From contig NZ_RFFG01000003.1 of the NCBI RefSeq assembly GCF_003696215.1, positions 141,024 through 205,023 of the forward strand: a stretch of 64,000 nucleotides of DNA, written 5' to 3'. This document shows, piece by piece, positions 17,007 through 25,485 of this stretch. The DNA comes from Actinomadura harenae (lineage in GTDB: Bacteria; Actinomycetota; Actinomycetes; Streptosporangiales; Streptosporangiaceae). Every line of letters starts with the position of its first letter. The stretch's first letter is position 1. The notes below the pieces were generated by a model, which did no database searches, was not told the DNA's origin, and worked only from the letters and a program-made list of their open reading frames with translations. Position numbers and translations under genes: made by a program.

Positions 17007-17846
17007 TCAGACGACCACCTTCAGGATCCCTTCGAGGTCCTCGGCGGACGGGACGATCCCGAAATCCGCGAGCACCTTGGCGAACTCGGACCGCTCCAGC
17101 TCGCGGGTCTCGCTGGTGCGGTCCGGCAGGATCGTGATCAGCGTGAGGTTGTCGAGCTGGCGGAGCGTGTCCACGGTGAACTTCTGCGCGAAGACCCGTG
17201 TGACGAAGGGGGAGTGCGTGCTGGTGGCGACGTAGTGGCTGCCGAGGACGAAGTCGATCGGGTACGCCCGGACCTGCGCGAACACGTGCCGCCGCGCCCA
17301 GCCGTCCGGGCCGTGCTGCTCCATGGCCCAGTTCCGCACGCCGAACTCGTCGTCGTCCAGCCGGACGAGCCGGAACCGCCAGCCGTCCTGGTCGGACTCG
17401 GCGCCGTCCTCCAGCGGCAGGGGCTCCAGCGGCCCGCCGCCGAACCCGACGTCGCAGAGCCACGAGCGGTCGTCGTCCTCGGGCCGGACCACCAGCAGCG
17501 CGTGCGTCGCGGGACGGACGGTCCCCTCGGGCGCGTCGAGCACGACGCGTCCGACGATGCCGGTGAGGTCGAAGCCGAGCCGTTCCAGCGCGGCCGCGAA
17601 CAGCGCGGCGTGCTCGAAGCAGTAGCCGCCGCGGTCGGACCGCACCATCTTGTCCTGCAAGGACGGCACGTCCAGCGGGACGGGCCGGTGGAGCACGGGT
17701 TCCAGGTTCTCGAACGGGATCGAGGTGGTGTGCCCGCGGTGCAGCGCGCGCAACGTCGCGAGCGTCGGCGCCCGCTCCCCGTCGAAGCCGATCCGGTCCA
17801 GGTACGCGTCGAGATCCAGGTCGGCTCCGTGCCACATGTCGCTCAT
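17007..17846 (-). CDS. arylamine N-acetyltransferase
   Basis: Encodes 279 residues, the usual length for NAT. It transfers acetyl (or another acyl) from CoA to aromatic amines or hydrazines by a ping-pong mechanism. The triad is complete: Cys76 in RGGYCFEH, His115 in ATHALLV and Asp132 in CDVGFGGGPLEPLPL. The N-terminal typical stretch is TTSIPFENLEP. It ends 4 bp from the convergent dehydrogenase gene. Relatives act in xenobiotic inactivation, and some release or offload amide natural products. Here it stands alone. Confidence 0.95.
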   Translation of the reverse strand: MSDMWHGADLDLDAYLDRIGFDGERAPTLATLRALHRGHTTSIPFENLEPVLHRPVPLDVPSLQDKMVRSDRGGYCFEHAALFAAALERLGFDLTGIVGRVVLDAPEGTVRPATHALLVVRPEDDDRSWLCDVGFGGGPLEPLPLEDGAESDQDGWRFRLVRLDDDEFGVRNWAMEQHGPDGWARRHVFAQVRAYPIDFVLGSHYVATSTHSPFVTRVFAQKFTVDTLRQLDNLTLITILPDRTSETRELERSEFAKVLADFGIVPSAEDLEGILKVVV

Positions 17847-17870
17847 GCGGAGAACGCTACGACCCCAACC

Positions 17871-18377
17871 TCACTTGAGGTCAAGCCGCTCGCCGACCGG
17901 CGCCGCGACGGGAGCCTGCTCGGTGACGGGACGGTCGAAGGCGGCCTCGTCCGTCGGTGTCGCCAGGATCTCGCCGGGGGCCGCCGGGACCTCGCCCGGT
18001 GTCGCCAGGATGGCGCGGAGTGTCAGGGCCTCCTCGCGGCTCAGCGTCGCGACGAAGCGGGCCAGCACCTCGGGCGGGTCGCTCGCGACGCGGAGCCGGT
18101 CGTGCATCTGGTCGGCGACGAGCCGGGACTCGTCCACGGCCAGCTTGTAGAGGAAGTGGCGGCCCTCCCGCATCCGGCTGACCAGGCCCTTGCCCAGCAG
18201 CCGGAACAGGATCGTGTTGACCGTCGTGTAGGCCGGTGCCCCGGACAGCGCGTCGCGCAGTTCCGAGGTCGCGACGGGCCGCTCCGCGGTGGCGAGCGCG
18301 GCCAGCACCTCGGCCTCCAGTTGTCCCAGCCGTCTGCGCGTCACCGGATCAGTCCCCGCTCCGTCCGACGTTTGCAT
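17871..18377 (-). CDS. BlaI/MecI/CopY-family transcriptional repressor
   Basis: Encodes 168 residues. A winged helix covers about 10-90 (LGQLEAEVLAALATAERPVA, YTTVNTILFRLLGKGLVSRM, GRHFLYKLAVDE), typical of BlaI-type repressors, which bind DNA as dimers and are cleaved or released on a signal. The C-terminal tail from about 115 has two short similar motifs (ILATPGEVPAAPGEILATP) and is longer than in the family. No BlaR-type metalloprotease sensor is adjacent. It sits downstream of the L,D-transpeptidase on the same strand, separated by a terminator, so it has its own promoter. Confidence 0.85.
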   Translation of the reverse strand: MQTSDGAGTDPVTRRRLGQLEAEVLAALATAERPVATSELRDALSGAPAYTTVNTILFRLLGKGLVSRMREGRHFLYKLAVDESRLVADQMHDRLRVASDPPEVLARFVATLSREEALTLRAILATPGEVPAAPGEILATPTDEAAFDRPVTEQAPVAAPVGERLDLK

Positions 18378-18595
18378 GATGGGGCAATCGTAGTCCGCGG
18401 CGTCCGGTCTGGTACGCCTCGCCCCACCCGGTTCTCGCACGGGTTCCAGGAGATTCCCATCGCACGGTTAGCGATCATGCTCAAGGGTAATGAAGAGGCT
18501 GCGGAGAGTAATCATTCTCTCTCGCAAGGACGCCTGCCGCGCCAGGTCGGACCTGCCGGAGCCCGTCACCGACCCCCGGGCTCCGGAAGCGGCCC

Positions 18596-18624
18596 GGCGC
18601 GGTGGGCGACCCGCCCACCGCGCC
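18596..18624 (-). terminator. hairpin terminator after L,D-transpeptidase
   Basis: A perfect 13-bp stem (18596-18608 with 18612-18624) with a 3-nt loop lies 33 bp past the stop of the leftward transpeptidase gene. There is no T-run. Confidence 0.7.
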
Positions 18625-18656
18625 GAGTTCCCCGGCGTTCGCCGTGTTTCCCGTGG

Positions 18657-19415
18657 TCAGCGCACGTAGACGGCGGTGCCCACCGGGACGAGCCGGAACA
18701 GCAGATCGGCCGTGTGGTACATCGGGATGCGCGCGCAGCCGTGCGACGCCGGGTACAGCGGAACGCTCGGCTCCCCGTGCAGCGCGTAACCGCCGTGGAA
18801 GTACAGCGGCTTGTAGAGCCCGCCCAGCGGCGCGTGCCGCCAGCCGTTGATCTTCCGCAGTACGTGGAAGTTGCCCGACGGGGTCTTCGCGTACGAGCAG
18901 GAGCCGTTGACGCAGTACCGCTTGCCGGAGCCGGTCGACGTCATGGTGATGAGCTGGACCTTGTTCTGCTTGTAGACCACCACGAGCTGGTGCTTCTTCG
19001 ACACCTCGACGCGGTTCGCGGCCCCGCCCTTGATGATGCGCGGCGGCTGCGCCGGGTGCGCGAGGGCCTTCCAGGTCTTCGGGCCGACGGTGCTGCTCGG
19101 CGTGATCCTGTTGACCCGCTGGAAGGCGTAGACCGCGTACCGCAGGTCCTTGCCGTACTTTCCGTCGGCCGTGCCCGGGTCGTAGTGGAGCGCCCGCAGG
19201 CGCGTCTGGAGGTACTTCACCGTCGCGCCCTTGTCGCCGAAGCGCAGGGTCTTGGCCTGGGCCGCGACGTCGCCCTTCGCGGCGGTGACGGAGTGCGGGA
19301 CGAGGCCCGCCCGATCCGGTGCTCGGTGCACGGCGGCCTCGGCGGTGCCGGGCAGGGCCGTCGAGATCGTCCCGGCGATCGCCAGCGGGACGAGACCAAG
19401 CAGGAGTCGGCGCAT
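18657..19415 (-). CDS. secreted L,D-transpeptidase with peptidoglycan-binding domain
   Basis: Encodes 252 residues. A Sec signal peptide covers about 1-27 (LLLGLVPLAIAGTISTALPG). A PG_binding_1 domain follows at about 55-115 (LRFGDKGATVKYLQTRLRAL, DGKYGKDLRYAVYAFQRVN), then a YkuD catalytic domain from about 135 (NRVEVSKKHQLVVVYKQNK) ending in HGEPSVP and SHGCARIPM, whose Cys (near 226) is the nucleophile. It forms 3-3 cross-links or attaches proteins to peptidoglycan outside the membrane. The ATG follows GAGGAGAG. Two further Cys (YCVNGSC) could form a disulfide. Confidence 0.93.
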   Translation of the reverse strand: MRRLLLGLVPLAIAGTISTALPGTAEAAVHRAPDRAGLVPHSVTAAKGDVAAQAKTLRFGDKGATVKYLQTRLRALHYDPGTADGKYGKDLRYAVYAFQRVNRITPSSTVGPKTWKALAHPAQPPRIIKGGAANRVEVSKKHQLVVVYKQNKVQLITMTSTGSGKRYCVNGSCSYAKTPSGNFHVLRKINGWRHAPLGGLYKPLYFHGGYALHGEPSVPLYPASHGCARIPMYHTADLLFRLVPVGTAVYVR

Positions 19416-19519
19416 GCAACTCTCCTCGGGGGGTGTGAGGGGGAAGGATCTTCTCCCTCTTACTAGTCCTCCCGAAGGCGGGGGACAAGTGGGGCGTGGG
19501 GTGCGAAAAGCCACGAGAA

Positions 19520-19548
19520 GACGGCCGAACCCGAGAGGTCCGGCCGTC
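19520..19548 (-). terminator. hairpin downstream of secreted-protein gene
   Basis: A 12-bp stem with one mismatch (19520-19531 with 19537-19548) lies about 100 bp past the stop of the leftward secreted gene. Nearly the same hairpin occurs at 24808-24836 next to the decayed copy of that gene. Confidence 0.65.
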
Positions 19549-19644
19549 GTCATACTCGAGTTGCGCCGTCCTCCCCGGACGGGCCCCGCGGCCAGGTTCG
19601 GAGCGCGGGGGCGGGGTCAGCGGACGCGGCGCTCAGGAACGAGG

Positions 19645-20160
19645 TCAGCGGACGCGGAACTTCGGGCCGACCAGCGAGGTGTAGAAGATGTGCTTCTTGG
19701 TGTCCAGGCGGCCGACGGCCGCGTAGACGCGGAACTTCTGGCCGCCCTCGAGCGCGCCGGTGAAACGGCTGGTCGTGCCGTTGCCGTTCCGGTTGACCAG
19801 GCACCAGTCGTGGATCGCGGGCTCGGTCTTGCTCGCGGACAGGTCGTAGCAGAACCCGGCGCTCTTGCCGTCGCCGCGCGTGTCCTTGACCTTGATGACC
19901 ACGAAGACGAACGCGGGGGCCTTGCCCTTGCGCGCCCAGTACCAGTGTCCGTAGACCTTGGCGCCGCGGATCTCCTTGGCCTTGTAGTAGTGGATCTTCC
20001 CGGTGCGCACCATCTTGGCGGCGGACGACACGTCCGCGGTGCCCTGGAGGGAGGCGTTCGGGGCGACGCGGTGGCCGGCGTCCGCGGACGCGGGGAGCGC
20101 CGTGGCGAGGGTGGTCGCCAGCGCCGCTCCGCCCACGAGGGCGGCGGTGAGTTTGTTCAT
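19645..20160 (-). CDS. small secreted protein, unknown family
   Basis: Encodes 171 residues with a clear signal peptide (ALVGGAALATTLATALPASA). The mature protein is basic and beta-rich, with two Cys (AGFCYDLS and HDWCLVN) likely disulfide-bonded. Conserved-looking blocks are GHWYWARKGKAPAFVFVV, KVKDTRGDGKSAGFCYDL and FYTSLVGPKFRVR. I do not recognise the family. A partly deleted, frameshifted copy lies at about 24858-25025, so the gene has been duplicated in this genome. The ATG is the one at the signal peptide; upstream in-frame codons are not needed. Confidence 0.75.
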   Translation of the reverse strand: MNKLTAALVGGAALATTLATALPASADAGHRVAPNASLQGTADVSSAAKMVRTGKIHYYKAKEIRGAKVYGHWYWARKGKAPAFVFVVIKVKDTRGDGKSAGFCYDLSASKTEPAIHDWCLVNRNGNGTTSRFTGALEGGQKFRVYAAVGRLDTKKHIFYTSLVGPKFRVR

Positions 20161-20275
20161 GCTGACACCTTTTGTGCGGGGGTGTGATGTGAGTGGTGGG
20201 ATGCTACCCCGCGGGACCGACAACTTGATCATCCTTTTTCGCGCGCAGCCCTTACGCCACAGGGGATGCGGTGCG

Positions 20276-20932
20276 TCAGCGAAGGGGGATCAGGCCCGTC
20301 TGGTAGGCGATGATGACGAGCTGCACGCGGTCGCGCGCGCCGAGTTTGGCGAGCAGCCGGCGGACGTGCGTCTTGGCCGTGCCGGGGCCGATGTAGAGCC
20401 GCTCGGCGATCTCGGCGTTGGTCAGCCCCTTGGCCACGAGGACGAGGACCTCGCGCTCGCGGTCGGTGATGGCGTCGAGCGCCGCAGGCGTCGCGGGGGA
20501 CGGGTCGGGCTCCGGGCGGGCCGCGAACTCCTCGATCAGCCTCCGGGTGATGCCGGGGGCCAGCAGCGCGTCACCGGCCGCGACCACCCGGACGGCGTCC
20601 AGCAGGTCCAGGGGCGGGGTGTCCTTGAGCAGGAAGCCACTGGCCCCGCCGCGCAGCGCCCCGAAGACGTACGCGTCCAGGTCGAAGGTGGTCAGGATCA
20701 GGACGCGCACGTCCGTGGACGACGTGATGAGCCGGGTCGCCTCGATGCCGTCCATCTCGGGCATGCGCACATCCATGAGGACGACGTCGGGCCGTTCGCG
20801 GCGGGCCCGCTCGACGGCGTGGAGCCCGTTCGCCGCCTCGCCCACCACGGTCAGGTCGTCCGCCGAGTCGACGATGCCCACCAGCCCCGCCCGGACAAGG
20901 GCCTGGTCGTCGGCGACCACCACGCGGATCAT
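20276..20932 (-). CDS. NarL/LuxR-type response regulator
   Basis: Encodes 218 residues. The receiver domain covers 1-120 with the acidic pair in VVVADDQALVRAG, the phospho-acceptor Asp in VVLMDVRMPEMDG, Thr in ILTTFD and Lys in GFLLKDTPP. The LuxR helix-turn-helix covers about 150-210 (LTNAEIAERLYIGPGTAKTH). The ATG overlaps the kinase stop (ATGA), so the pair is translationally coupled. It probably controls the divergent ABC-2 exporter. Confidence 0.95.
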   Translation of the reverse strand: MIRVVVADDQALVRAGLVGIVDSADDLTVVGEAANGLHAVERARRERPDVVLMDVRMPEMDGIEATRLITSSTDVRVLILTTFDLDAYVFGALRGGASGFLLKDTPPLDLLDAVRVVAAGDALLAPGITRRLIEEFAARPEPDPSPATPAALDAITDREREVLVLVAKGLTNAEIAERLYIGPGTAKTHVRRLLAKLGARDRVQLVIIAYQTGLIPLR

Positions 20933-22119
20933 GCGGCGTCCTCGGCCAGGGGGAGCCGGGCGGCGACCTGGAAGCCCCGGCCGGGCAGGGGGCCCGCGTG
21001 GAACCGGCCGCCGTAGAGGTGGACGCGTTCCCGCATGCCGTCCAGGCCGTGGCCGTGGACCGGGGGCGCGGTGCCGCCGTCCCCGTGGTCGGTCACCTCG
21101 ATGGACAGCTCGTCCACCCGGTAGTCGATGACGGCGCGCGCCGTGGTGCTCCCGGAGTGCCGCACCACGTTGGTCAGGGCCTCCTGGACGATCCGGTACG
21201 CCGACAGGTCGATCCCGGCGGGCAGGTCGCGGGGCCGTCCGCTGATGACGACGTCGACCTGGACGCCCGCCTGGGCGGTCTGCGTCACGAGCCGTTCCAG
21301 ATCCGCCAGCCCTGGTGCGGGAGCGCGGGTGGGGCCGTCGGTCCCGCCGCTCGGGTCGTCCTCGCGCAGCAGTCCGAGCAGCCGGCGCATCTCGCCCAGC
21401 GTCTCCCGGCCGGTGGACTCGATGATGCCCAGCGCGGTGCGCGCCTCGGCCGGCCGGTCGTCGATCACGAGGTGCCCGAAACCGGCCTGGACGGTGATCA
21501 CGCTCATGCTGTGCGCGACCACGTCGTGCAGCTCGCGGGCGATCCGGATCCGTTCCTCGGTGACCTGGCGCCGGGCCCTCTGCCGCTCGGCCTCCGCCTG
21601 CTCGGCCTGCCGCGCCGCCTGCTGCCGGAGCAGGTTCTCGGTGTGGGCGCGGTGCTGTCCCACCGCGAAGCCGACCGTCCACACGGTGACGAAGACGAAG
21701 ACGAACATGACCATGCCCCGGCTCGGCGAGGCCGCGATCGCCACCACCGGCGCCTGCGCCACCACGAGCGCGGCGACCGCGACGCGCGGCGGGCAGAGGG
21801 ACGCCGCCGAGTAGAGGACGTAGGGCATCGCCACGACCGGCGCCCCCGCACCCCCGCCGCCATGGACGGGAAGCAGCGTCAGGATCGAGGCGGTCATCGC
21901 GAGGACCGCGCCCAGCGGATACCGCCGTCGCAGCGCCACCGCCGCGACGACCAGCGCCGTCCCGGAGAGCACCAGGAGGGCGAGACCCGGCGTGCGCATG
22001 TACTTCCACAACGACATCGGCATCATCAGGGCGCATGCCGCGGCGGCGAGGTGGTCCAGCGCCTGCCAGTGCCCGGCGCGCACCCACCTGAACAGCGGCG
22101 GGCGGAGCTCGGAATGCAT
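20929..22119 (-). CDS. DesK-type sensor histidine kinase (HisKA_3)
   Basis: Encodes 396 residues. About five hydrophobic helices in the first 150 residues form the sensor. The HisKA_3 dimerisation box is RIARELHDVVAHSMSVI with the phosphorylated His. The ATPase domain has EALTNVVRHS (N-box) and a short glycine region HGHGLDGMRERV. It phosphorylates the overlapping response regulator. The start is the ATG at 22119, after which the first helix follows at once; earlier in-frame codons carry no typical features. It lies divergent to an ABC-2 transporter, the usual sign of a cell-envelope or drug-stress module. Confidence 0.92.
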   Translation of the reverse strand: MHSELRPPLFRWVRAGHWQALDHLAAAACALMMPMSLWKYMRTPGLALLVLSGTALVVAAVALRRRYPLGAVLAMTASILTLLPVHGGGGAGAPVVAMPYVLYSAASLCPPRVAVAALVVAQAPVVAIAASPSRGMVMFVFVFVTVWTVGFAVGQHRAHTENLLRQQAARQAEQAEAERQRARRQVTEERIRIARELHDVVAHSMSVITVQAGFGHLVIDDRPAEARTALGIIESTGRETLGEMRRLLGLLREDDPSGGTDGPTRAPAPGLADLERLVTQTAQAGVQVDVVISGRPRDLPAGIDLSAYRIVQEALTNVVRHSGSTTARAVIDYRVDELSIEVTDHGDGGTAPPVHGHGLDGMRERVHLYGGRFHAGPLPGRGFQVAARLPLAEDAA

Positions 22120-22307
22120 GCCCCGACCGTAGAGGCGCTCCCCCGGATACCGCATCGCCCTGCGGACGTATCCCCGCGGGCATACGCGCACCGCTGACCA
22201 TTCCGCTCGTACGCCCGCGTGCAGAGCCGAGAAAGCGCCCGCCGGGGGACGATTCGCCACCACCCGGACCGCCACCGTGGACGGACATCCCCGGTCAAGG
22301 AGATCTG

Positions 22308-23222
22308 ATGATCGAAGTCCACGAGCTCACCAAACGCTACGGCTCCGTCACGGCCGTCGACCGCCTGTCCTTCGCGGTCCGTCCCGGCCGGGTCACCGGC
22401 TTCCTCGGGCCGAACGGCGCGGGCAAGTCCACGACGATGCGCGCGATCCTCGGCCTGGACACCCCCACGTCCGGACGGGCCCTGGTCGACCGCGTCCCCT
22501 ACCGGACGATCGACAGGCCGCTGCGCGTCGTGGGATCCCTCCTGGACGCGGGCGCGGTGCACGGCGGACGGAGCGCCAGGAACCACCTGGAATGGCTGGC
22601 GGCCACCAACGACCTGCCGCGCTCCCGCGTCGGCGAGGTTTTGGAGCGGACCGGGCTTTCCAGCGTGGCCCGCAAGCGCGTCCGGGGCTTCTCGCTCGGG
22701 ATGAGGCAGCGGCTCGGGATCGCCGTGGCCCTCCTCGGCGACCCGCCGATCCTGATGTTCGACGAGCCGGTCAACGGACTCGACCCCGAGGGCATCGTCT
22801 GGATCCGCACCCTCATGAGGTCGCTGGCGTCCGAGGGCCGCACGGTCTTCGTGTCCAGCCACCTGATGAGCGAGATGGCGCTCACCGCCGACCACCTGAT
22901 CGTCATCGGACGCGGGGCCCTGATCGCCGACACCGGGACGGCCGACTTCATCCAGTCGAGCTCACTGAACGACGTCCTCGTCCGGACGCCGCGGACCCGG
23001 CACCTCGCCGACCTCCTCACCGCCAAGGGCGCCCGGGTCGCCGCCGAACCGGACGGCGGGCTCGCGGTCACCGGCCTGACCACCGAGGCCATCAGCGAGG
23101 TGGCCGCCGCCCACGGCGTCGAGGTCCACGAACTGGCCAGGCGGCAGGCGTCGCTGGAGGAGGCGTACATGAAACTCACCGACGCGTCCGTGCAGTACCG
23201 CGCGAAGGACGGCGGCCGATGA
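22308..23222 (+). CDS. ABC transporter ATP-binding protein (drug/peptide exporter type)
   Basis: Encodes 304 residues. Walker A is GPNGAGKSTT, signature FSLGMRQRLG, Walker B ILMFDEP, D-loop NGLDPEG and the H-loop His is in SSHLMSE. The C-terminal 80 residues resemble the regulatory tail of DrrA/BcrA-like ATPases. It energises the two membrane proteins encoded downstream. The start follows AAGGAGAT. First gene of a three-gene operon divergent from the two-component pair; the 188 bp between them hold both promoters. Confidence 0.95.
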   Translation: MIEVHELTKRYGSVTAVDRLSFAVRPGRVTGFLGPNGAGKSTTMRAILGLDTPTSGRALVDRVPYRTIDRPLRVVGSLLDAGAVHGGRSARNHLEWLAATNDLPRSRVGEVLERTGLSSVARKRVRGFSLGMRQRLGIAVALLGDPPILMFDEPVNGLDPEGIVWIRTLMRSLASEGRTVFVSSHLMSEMALTADHLIVIGRGALIADTGTADFIQSSSLNDVLVRTPRTRHLADLLTAKGARVAAEPDGGLAVTGLTTEAISEVAAAHGVEVHELARRQASLEEAYMKLTDASVQYRAKDGGR

Positions 23223-24019
23223 CCGCGCCGTCCTTGGTGCCGGGGCGCGGGGTGCTGCGCTCGGAGTGGATCAAGCTGCGCTCGGTGCGTTCCACCACCG
23301 TGATGGTGCTGTTCGCGACCCTCGTCGCCGTCGTCCTCGGCGTCCTGGCCACCTCGTCGGACGCGAGCGGCGCGGCCACGATGACCGCCCAGGACCGGGC
23401 GCAGCTCGATCCGCTGGGGGACTCGTTCATCGGGCTGATCTTCGGCGAGCTGGCGTTCGGCGTCCTCGGCGTCCTCGCGGTCAGCACCGAGTACCGGACG
23501 GGCCTGATCCGCACGACGTTCTCGGCGGTGCCCCGGCGCGGACGCGTCTACCTCGCGAAGGCGCTGGTGGTCGGCGCGGTCTCGCTGCTCCTCGGGACGC
23601 TGCTCGCCTTCGGCTCCTTCGTCCTGGGGCAGGCGATGCTGTCGCCCGAGCACCTCGAGGTCCACCTGGGAGATCCCGGCGTGCTGCGGGCCGTCCTCTC
23701 CGCCGGGCTGTACCTGTTCGCGGTGACGATGATCGGATTCGGGCTCGGCGCGATCCTGCGGCACGGCGCCGCCGCGATCGCGGCCCTCGTGGCGCTCCTC
23801 TGGCTCACCTACCCGGTCGGACGGATCCTCGACCACCTCTCCTACCTGCCGTCCCGGATGCTCCTGTTCAACATCGCGGACGCCATCACCCGAGCGCACC
23901 CGGCCACCGGGAAACCCGCGCTGCGGATACCGTCCCTCGACCTCGCCTACACCGGCCTCGCGCTCTACCTGGTCGTGTTCCTCGCGCTGGGCGCCTGGAG
24001 GATCTCCCGCGATGCCTGA
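23219..24019 (+). CDS. ABC-2 type permease subunit 1
   Basis: Encodes 266 residues with about six membrane helices. The ATG overlaps the ATPase stop (ATGA). It starts with the cytoplasmic motif LRSEWIKLRSVRSTTVM, the hallmark of actinomycete ABC-2 permeases of this kind, and contains FSAVPRRGRVYLAKA between helices. It is clearly homologous to the next gene (SEWIKLRSVRST, FGVLGVLAV, AVPRRGRV), so the pair arose by duplication and probably forms a heterodimer. Confidence 0.9.
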   Translation: MTAPSLVPGRGVLRSEWIKLRSVRSTTVMVLFATLVAVVLGVLATSSDASGAATMTAQDRAQLDPLGDSFIGLIFGELAFGVLGVLAVSTEYRTGLIRTTFSAVPRRGRVYLAKALVVGAVSLLLGTLLAFGSFVLGQAMLSPEHLEVHLGDPGVLRAVLSAGLYLFAVTMIGFGLGAILRHGAAAIAALVALLWLTYPVGRILDHLSYLPSRMLLFNIADAITRAHPATGKPALRIPSLDLAYTGLALYLVVFLALGAWRISRDA

Positions 24020-24803
24020 ACCCGTGACCCGGGGGATGCTCGCCTCCGAGTGGATCAAGCTGCGCTCGGTCCGCTCCACCTGGCTGACCCTGCTGTGCGC
24101 GCTGCTGTTCGTCCTCGCCTTCGGCCTCTTCGACACCCTGTCGGTCACCGAGTCCTGGAACACCATGTCCATCGAGGACAAGGCGTCCTTCGACCCGCTG
24201 GCGGAGACCTTCGCCGGAATGCAGATCGGCGAACTCGCCTTCGGCGTGCTCGGCGTCCTCGCCGTCAGCGTCGAGTACGAGACAGGGACGATCCGGACCG
24301 CGCTCTCCGCCGTCCCCAGGCGCGGAAGGGTCTTCGCGGCCAAGGCCATCGTGGCGGGCGGCGTCATGCTCGCCGCCGGCCTCGTCCTCGCCGTCGTCAC
24401 CTTCCTCGGCGGCCAGTGGATGCTCTCCGCGAAGCACCTCGCCCCTCGCCCCACCGACCCCGGCGTCCTACGATCCGTGGCCTGCACCGGCCTCTACCTC
24501 GCCGTCGTCGGCCTGATCGGCTACGGCCTCGGCGCCCTCATCCGCCACACCGCCGCCGCGATCTCGGTCATGTTCGCCGTCATCTGGCTCACCTACGCCG
24601 CCACCCACGCCGTCGAGAAATGGACCTACACCCCCGACCGCTGGCTCCTGGTCAGCGCCTACCAGACCCTCTCCAGAACCCACCCGCAATCGGGCCCCAG
24701 CGCCCTCCGAGCCCCCACAACCACCATGGCCCTCATAGAACTGGCCACCTACCTCCTGGTCTTCCTCTCCCTAGGCGCCCACCGCATGTCCCAAGACCCC
24801 TAA
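24012..24803 (+). CDS. ABC-2 type permease subunit 2
   Basis: Encodes 263 residues with about six membrane helices. It overlaps the previous gene by 8 bp. Shared motifs with the partner are SEWIKLRSVRSTWLT, LAFGVLGVLAVSVEYETG and ALSAVPRRGRVFAAKA. Codon use shifts toward A/T at third positions near the 3' end (from about 24680), unlike the rest. A perfect hairpin follows within 5 bp of the stop. It exports an unknown substrate with the upstream ATPase. Confidence 0.9.
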   Translation: MPEPVTRGMLASEWIKLRSVRSTWLTLLCALLFVLAFGLFDTLSVTESWNTMSIEDKASFDPLAETFAGMQIGELAFGVLGVLAVSVEYETGTIRTALSAVPRRGRVFAAKAIVAGGVMLAAGLVLAVVTFLGGQWMLSAKHLAPRPTDPGVLRSVACTGLYLAVVGLIGYGLGALIRHTAAAISVMFAVIWLTYAATHAVEKWTYTPDRWLLVSAYQTLSRTHPQSGPSALRAPTTTMALIELATYLLVFLSLGAHRMSQDP

Positions 24804-24807
24804 AGAG

Positions 24808-24836
24808 GACGGCCGGACCCGAAAGGTCCGGCCGTC
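24808..24836 (+). terminator. hairpin terminator
   Basis: A perfect 12-bp stem (24808-24819 with 24825-24836) with a 5-nt loop starts 4 bp past the permease stop. It is almost identical to the hairpin at 19520-19548 and seems to belong to the duplicated block that includes the adjacent gene remnant. Confidence 0.8.
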
Positions 24837-24857
24837 GTCATCAAGGGCCCTGCCCCC

Positions 24858-25025
24858 CGGACTCGGCGAACGCTGAGCTTGGGGCCGCGGGCCGCGGTGT
24901 AGAAGATGGGTCGCCCCGCGTGTCCTTGACTTTGGTCACCACGAAGACGAGCGCGGCCCCGTGCCTTTGCGGGCCCAGTACCAGTGGCCCCAGACCTTGG
25001 CGCCGCGAATCGTTCTCGCCGAGCA
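24858..25025 (-). pseudogene. decayed copy of the secreted-protein gene at 19645-20160
   Basis: The nucleotide sequence matches the 3' end of the intact gene (GGTGTAGAAGATG near 24896) and then jumps over about 170 bp to its middle (CGTGTCCTTGAC, CACCACGAAGACGA, GCCCAGTACCAGTG, CCTTGGCGCCGCG). Peptide fragments such as VFVV-KVKDTRGD survive, but the frame is broken by the internal deletion and by single-base shifts. The shared downstream hairpin shows that the duplicated segment reached past the stop. Not expected to make protein. Confidence 0.85.
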
Positions 25026-25101
25026 CGTCGTTGTGGGCGGGCTCGGGGGCGGGCCCGGGCCCGTACCCGGGAGAGCTCGGCGTTCATGGCGGCGGCGACG
25101 T

Positions 25102-25452
25102 TCAGTAGCGGTCGATTTCCGGGCGGTGGTGCGGGATGACCTTCCCGACCTCCTTGGCGATCTTGGTCTCGACGCCCTCGTACTGGTCGGCGGTGAGGAA
25201 TATCGCTTCCCGGGCTTCGATGAGGACGCTGACGCCTTCCGCCAGCGTCTGCATCGTGTCCTTCCTCAGTTCCTCGAACTGTGCTCTGACTCCGGACGAT
25301 TCGCCCACCGGGCCGAGCGCGCCCATGACGATGACCGCTTGATCTAGTGCGGAGTTGGCGAAGGACCAGGCGTTGACGGCCTCATTGAGGGCATAGCCAC
25401 CCGAGTTGCGTATCTGGTTAGCTTGGAAATGAATGTCTTTGCCGTTGGACAT
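25102..25452 (-). CDS. ESX/type VII-associated helical protein with YxxxE signal
   Basis: Encodes 116 residues, predicted largely helical, with no signal peptide. The C-terminal half contains TADQYEGVETKIAKEV, which fits the YxxxD/E secretion signal of type VII substrates (EspC/WXG100 partners). It is the last gene of the leftward type VII cluster. It is probably secreted as a helical hairpin with a partner such as the WXG-like protein encoded three genes upstream. No WXG motif of its own, so it may be the LxG- or EspC-like partner. Confidence 0.65.
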   Translation of the reverse strand: MSNGKDIHFQANQIRNSGGYALNEAVNAWSFANSALDQAVIVMGALGPVGESSGVRAQFEELRKDTMQTLAEGVSVLIEAREAIFLTADQYEGVETKIAKEVGKVIPHHRPEIDRY

Positions 25453-25485
25453 TGGTTCTCCTGGGCGATCTCGGGTCTCGATGAT

